From Pelomonas candidula (GTDB taxonomy: Bacteria > Pseudomonadota > Gammaproteobacteria > Burkholderiales > Burkholderiaceae_C), in assembly GCF_043555985.1 (NCBI RefSeq), contig NZ_JBIGIC010000015.1, positions 62,001-126,000 on the forward strand: 64,000 nucleotides of DNA. Reading direction: 5' to 3'. Made by a program: the position numbers and the translations under genes. Positions 60,834-64,000 of the stretch are shown piece by piece; the stretch's first letter is position 1, and each line of letters starts with the position of its first letter. Under the pieces are notes generated by a model. That model made no database searches, had not been told where the DNA came from, and saw only the letters and a program-made list of their open reading frames with translations.

Positions 60834-61849
60834 TGTCGTCCGCCGAACCTTCTGTCGCGCCGCCGCCCGCGGCTGCTGTCGTCGAACTGCTGGGGCATGA
60901 CGGCCGCGTCGCGCTCGTGCAGCGCGTGACGCGGTGGCCGGTTCGCATCGGTCGTTCGCCGGTCTGCGACATCGTGCTGGACGATGCCCACCTTGCCGGC
61001 GAACACGCCGAGTTGCAGCTGGCCGCAGACGGTCGTGTGCAGCTCCGGCTGCTGGACACGCGCAACGGTGGCGCCGTTGCCGGCAAGCGTCTTGCGTCCG
61101 GCGACGAAGCGACGCTGCCGGCCGGTGGCGCCTTTCAGCTCGCCGGCCAGTCGTTGCGACTGCGAACCAGCGCCGACGAGCTGGCGCCCGAGCAGGCGCT
61201 CTTCGTGCAGCCGGTGCGGCACTGGGCGCTGCTGCCGGCGCTGCTTCTCGTGATGCTGTTCTTCCAGTGGGTGGACCGCTGGAGCGCCGTCGACCCCGAC
61301 GCGCGCTGGGTGGACTACGCCACGCCGCTGCTCGGGCCACTGGCCTTCGTGCTGGGCTGGGCGGGCCTGTGGTCGCTGGCCAGCAAGCTCTTCCAGCACC
61401 GTTTCCCGTTCACGACGCACCTGCGCCGCGCGCTGTTGGTCATCGTCGGCTTGCAGGTGCTGGAGTGGGTGCTGCCCGGCGTGGCCTACGCCCTCTCGCT
61501 GCCGCGGCTGATGGTGCTGGACAGCCTGGCGCTGCCGCTGGCCGGCGCTGCGCTGATCGCCTGGCATGCCCACCTTGTCTGGCCGGGGGCGCGGCGCACG
61601 CTGAACGTCGGCATCGCCGCGCTGCTGCTGTTGGGCCTGGGCCTGCAGGTTGGCGGCCGGCAGGAGCAGCAGTACATGTTCGGTCCGCCCTATCTGGCTG
61701 CTCTGCCGCCGCCGGCGCTGCGCCTCGCGTCGCCGAAGCCGCCGGAGACGCTCATCGAGTCGCTGAAGCCGCTGAAGGCCGAACTCGCCAGGCAGGCGCG
61801 CAAGGACAACGATGGCGCCGAACCCGAGGAGGATGGCGGCGGCGAGTGA
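60806..61849 (+). CDS. FHA-domain membrane protein coupled to the S1C protease
   Basis: 347 residues from a GTG with CTGGAGGG in front; ATG at 60833 is the alternative. An N-terminal FHA domain spans about residues 25-120: RIGRSPVCDIVLDD with Arg50, EHAEL with His67, and DTRNGG with Asn87. The Ser of the SxxH pair is Ala (Ala64), so phosphothreonine binding may be altered. Four or more transmembrane helices follow (about 130-300), then a charged cytosolic tail ending EPEEDGGGE. The overlap with the protease suggests joint envelope signalling. No kinase or phosphatase is nearby. Confidence 0.85.
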   Translation: MDEQQQGQVMSSAEPSVAPPPAAAVVELLGHDGRVALVQRVTRWPVRIGRSPVCDIVLDDAHLAGEHAELQLAADGRVQLRLLDTRNGGAVAGKRLASGDEATLPAGGAFQLAGQSLRLRTSADELAPEQALFVQPVRHWALLPALLLVMLFFQWVDRWSAVDPDARWVDYATPLLGPLAFVLGWAGLWSLASKLFQHRFPFTTHLRRALLVIVGLQVLEWVLPGVAYALSLPRLMVLDSLALPLAGAALIAWHAHLVWPGARRTLNVGIAALLLLGLGLQVGGRQEQQYMFGPPYLAALPPPALRLASPKPPETLIESLKPLKAELARQARKDNDGAEPEEDGGGE

Positions 61850-61854
61850 GCGAA

Positions 61855-61965
61855 ACCCCTCGCCCAGCTTGCCACGCTGAACGCGGGTAAGTCTGGGCGG
61901 TCTTGCAGACCGCGCCGCATCTCGCGCTGCGGCTCTTCGGCAGGCACAACGCATCCACCGGATGC
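61855..61965 (+). repeat. Hairpin-rich intergenic repeat, copy D (convergent FHA-cysK space)
   Basis: CCCCTCGCCCAG and GCTGAACGCGGG, spaced as in copy A, open the element. The hairpins GCGGTCT-TGC-AGACCGC (61897-61913) and GCATCC-ACC-GGATGC (61951-61965) follow in place of the long stem. The second could stop transcription from either side, although it lacks a T-tract. Confidence 0.6.
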
Positions 61966-61973
61966 GCCGCAGG

Positions 61974-62891
61974 TCAGGCCTGCGGCAGGAAGCCTTCGAC
62001 GGAGAGGTAGCGCTCCCCCGTGTCGTAGTTGAAGCCCAGCACGCGCGCGCCGGCGGGCAGTTCGGGCAGCTTCTGCGCGATGGCCGCCAGCGTCGCGCCG
62101 CTGGAGATGCCCACCAGCAGGCCCTCCTCGCGGGCACTGCGGCGGGCGTACTCGCGCGCGGCCTCGGCCTCGACCTGGATGACGCCGTCCAGCAGCGCGG
62201 TGTCCATCACCGCCGGGATGAAGCCGGCGCCGATGCCCTGGATGGGATGCGGGCTGGGCTGCCCGCCACTGAGGACGGGTGACGCCGTGGGCTCGACGGC
62301 AAACACCTTGAGCTGCGGCCAGACGGCCTTCAACACCTGCGCGCAGCCGGTGATGTGGCCCCCGGTGCCGACGCCGGTGATCAGCGCATCCAGGCCGTCG
62401 GGGAAGTCGCGCAGGATCTCCTGCGCCGTCGTCTTCACGTGCACGGCCGGATTGGCCGCGTTCTCGAACTGCTGCGGCATCCACGAGCCGGGGTGGAGTT
62501 CCAGCAACTCCTTGGCGCGGGCGATGGCGCCCTTCATGCCCTTCTCCCGCGGTGTCAGGTCGAAGCTGGCACCGTAGGCCAGCATGAGCCGGCGGCGCTC
62601 GACGCTCATGCTGTCGGGCATGACGAGGATGAGCTTGTAGCCCTTCACGGCCGCCACCATGGCCAGGCCCACACCGGTGTTGCCCGAGGTCGGCTCGACG
62701 ATGGTGCCGCCCGGCTTGAGCAGGCCTTGCGCCTCGGCCTCCTCGACCATGGACAGCGCGATGCGATCCTTGATCGAGCCGCCGGGATTGCTGCGCTCGG
62801 ACTTGATCCACACCGCATGGCCGGCGAACAGGCGATTCAGGCGGATGTGGGGTGTGTTGCCGATGGTGTCGAGGATGCTGTTGGCTTTCAT
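61974..62891 (-). CDS. cysK: Cysteine synthase (O-acetylserine sulfhydrylase)
   Basis: 305-residue PLP enzyme. PLP Lys41 lies in SNPGGSIKDRIALSM. The TSGNTG substrate loop and GVGTGGHITG phosphate site are present, and the C-terminal GISSGA is typical. It makes cysteine from O-acetylserine and sulfide. CysK-type motifs in ASFDLTPREKGMKGAIARAK favour CysK over CysM. The start MKANSILDTIGNTPHIRL has an AAGGAG ribosome binding site. It is convergent with the FHA gene. Confidence 0.94.
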   Translation of the reverse strand: MKANSILDTIGNTPHIRLNRLFAGHAVWIKSERSNPGGSIKDRIALSMVEEAEAQGLLKPGGTIVEPTSGNTGVGLAMVAAVKGYKLILVMPDSMSVERRRLMLAYGASFDLTPREKGMKGAIARAKELLELHPGSWMPQQFENAANPAVHVKTTAQEILRDFPDGLDALITGVGTGGHITGCAQVLKAVWPQLKVFAVEPTASPVLSGGQPSPHPIQGIGAGFIPAVMDTALLDGVIQVEAEAAREYARRSAREEGLLVGISSGATLAAIAQKLPELPAGARVLGFNYDTGERYLSVEGFLPQA

Positions 62892-62950
62892 GGGCGGCTC
62901 CTTGAAGGGTGGCGTGCATGCTAGCCGCGGTGACGGCTTATGCTGCGGCG

Positions 62951-63526
62951 ATGGGAGTGAAAGCGGGATATCGAGCCTGGCAAACGTGGGTGGCCGCGCT
63001 GTTGGCCGTGCCTGGCTTTGCCTTGGCGGACGTGCAACTGGTACCCGGGCATGCAGATGCCATCGCACTCAACGCGTGGCTGTCGGCAACCAGCCGTCAA
63101 GGCGGCCCGCGCTGCACCGAGCCGCGGGAACTCCTGCCCTTGCCGGCGCGACTGCAAGGGCGTGTGGCGTTGACCGGCTGGCATTGCGAGTTGCGGTCCT
63201 TTCCGCCTGGCGGTGTCAGGCGGCAGGTGACGGTGCAGGCGCGTTTGATCGGTGCCCGCTACCTGCGGTGGCCGGCGCAGCGGGTCGAGTGGCAGGAAAG
63301 CTTCGATCTGGACAGCGAGACCACCAATCCCGGCACGGGCCTGCGCTTGTGGGTGAGCGCGGCCCAGGCGCGTGTGCTGCCCGTGTGGCAGGCCGAGGGG
63401 CCCGCTGAGCAACAGTCGGATGGCAGCTGGGAGCGGCTCAGCAACGCCGGCGCCACGTTGGCCACGCTGCGCTGCGGCCCGCGGGGCGTGGCGCCGTGCG
63501 AGATCGGCGACTTCCTGGTGCCGTGA
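62951..63526 (+). CDS. Small secreted protein of unknown function
   Basis: 191 residues. A signal peptide (WVAALLAVPGFALA) is followed by a mature region with few recognisable features. Two Cys pairs are possible (RCTEP and WHCEL; LRCGP and APCEI), and basic and aromatic residues are common. I do not recognise a family. The start MGVKAGYRAWQTW follows a weak GGCG; the upstream in-frame ATG lies inside the cysK leader. It ends 33 bp before rnpB. Confidence 0.65.
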   Translation: MGVKAGYRAWQTWVAALLAVPGFALADVQLVPGHADAIALNAWLSATSRQGGPRCTEPRELLPLPARLQGRVALTGWHCELRSFPPGGVRRQVTVQARLIGARYLRWPAQRVEWQESFDLDSETTNPGTGLRLWVSAAQARVLPVWQAEGPAEQQSDGSWERLSNAGATLATLRCGPRGVAPCEIGDFLVP

Positions 63527-63559
63527 GTCCCCCGGTGCGCATCGGCGACAATGCGCACC

Positions 63560-63997
63560 GTGAAGCAAGCCAGACCGCCGCTGGGGCAATCTCGGAAACG
63601 AGGCCCTGGAGGAAGGTCCGGACTGCACAGAGCGGCGTAGCAGCTAACGGCTGCCCGGCGAAAGCCGAGGATCAGAGCAACAGAGACGAGTCAAGGTAGG
63701 CCCCCGTCGGGAGGTGGTCTATGCGGCGCCAGCGCGAGCTGGCGTGGGGTGGAGCGAAAGCTCCGCACCATCGCGCGCAAGCGCGAACCGCGTAGCACCC
63801 AAGGCGGGCCAGGGCCCGCCTTGGGTGAAACGGGCAATCTCTACGCGCAGCAACACCAAGTAGGCCAGCGTTGATGCGGCTCGCAGAGCTGGCGGGTAGG
63901 TGGCACCGAGCCGGGCAGTGATGTCCGGCCCAGAGGAATGGCGGTCACGCCGGGGGCGACCCTGGTGCACAGAATCCGGCCTATCGGCTTGCTTCAC
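63560..63997 (+). ncRNA. rnpB: RNase P RNA (bacterial class A)
   Basis: A perfect 12-bp P1 stem joins GTGAAGCAAGCC at 63560-63571 with GGCTTGCTTCAC at 63986-63997. The conserved core is present: GAGGAAGGTCCGGACTGCAC near 63610, CAACAGAGACGAGTCAAGGT near 63680, and CAGAATCCGGCCTATCGGCT near 63970. Together these give the universal CR-I and CR-V regions. About 438 nt is toward the long end for the family, owing to GC-rich arms around 63720-63830. It processes tRNA 5' ends. The 3' end falls three bases from the window edge. Confidence 0.96.
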
Positions 63998-64000
63998 TCT

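Noticed and set aside
59475..61849. Type VI secretion or threonine phosphorylation locus around the FHA gene
   Set aside because: No tss, ppkA or pppA genes are nearby; only the protease is linked.

Overview
The window is a gene-dense, roughly 68-70% GC stretch of a betaproteobacterial chromosome. I place it in Burkholderiales, probably near the Rubrivivax/Leptothrix/Roseateles group. This rests on codon usage, a protocatechuate 4,5-cleavage operon, PEP-CTERM proteins with an EpsA-like LuxR regulator, a betaproteobacterial-style gltIJKL operon and a class A RNase P RNA. The genus is an inference. I see no integrase, transposase, tRNA, phage gene or CRISPR array.

Region 1 (1-14916) is catabolic. 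After a truncated MarR gene comes a minus-strand operon, pobA-ligA-ligB-ligC-aldo/keto reductase. It takes 4-hydroxybenzoate to protocatechuate, then through 4,5-ring cleavage and oxidation of the semialdehyde, and an AraC regulator is divergent from it. Next is a puuD-puuA-puuC-puuB set for gamma-glutamylated putrescine breakdown. A LysR gene is divergent from a beta-alanine (omega-amino acid):pyruvate aminotransferase and a malonate/methylmalonate semialdehyde dehydrogenase.

Region 2 (14929-48547) is about 34 kb entirely on the minus strand and is devoted to the cell surface. In transcription order it holds: a compact type II secretion-like operon (gspG, F, E, L-like, PilO/M-like, C-like, secretin, three pseudopilins); an EpsA-like LuxR regulator; a PEP-CTERM protein; a secreted protein with a weak resemblance to PstS; a second, related PEP-CTERM protein; a TpsB transporter; a 4102-residue TpsA adhesin; an ExbB fused to DUF2341 and LamG-like domains; two ExbDs; a TonB; a putative porin; and a periplasmic coiled-coil protein. 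The last eight genes look like one operon in which a giant two-partner-secretion adhesin is packaged with its own proton-motive-force (TonB/ExbBD) unit. This is the best candidate in the window for an undescribed system. The adhesin carries long Pro/Ser/Thr linkers with nine copies of a short GNG-centred unit.

Region 3 (48670-64000) is mixed. A subtilisin-like protease with a GlyGly-CTERM-like tail is divergent from the secretion operon. Then follow a YdeI-family gene, a third PEP-CTERM gene, a LysR gene with gltIJKL (glutamate/aspartate uptake), pyrC, a NYN-LOTUS protein, a DUF3025 gene, an S1C protease overlapping an FHA-domain membrane protein, cysK, a small secreted protein, and rnpB at the right edge.

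Several intergenic spaces hold copies of a hairpin-rich repeat family, with paired (compensatory) base changes between two copies. The only gene-free stretch over 300 bp (18307-18686, between the two exbD genes) is a mosaic of inverted repeats.
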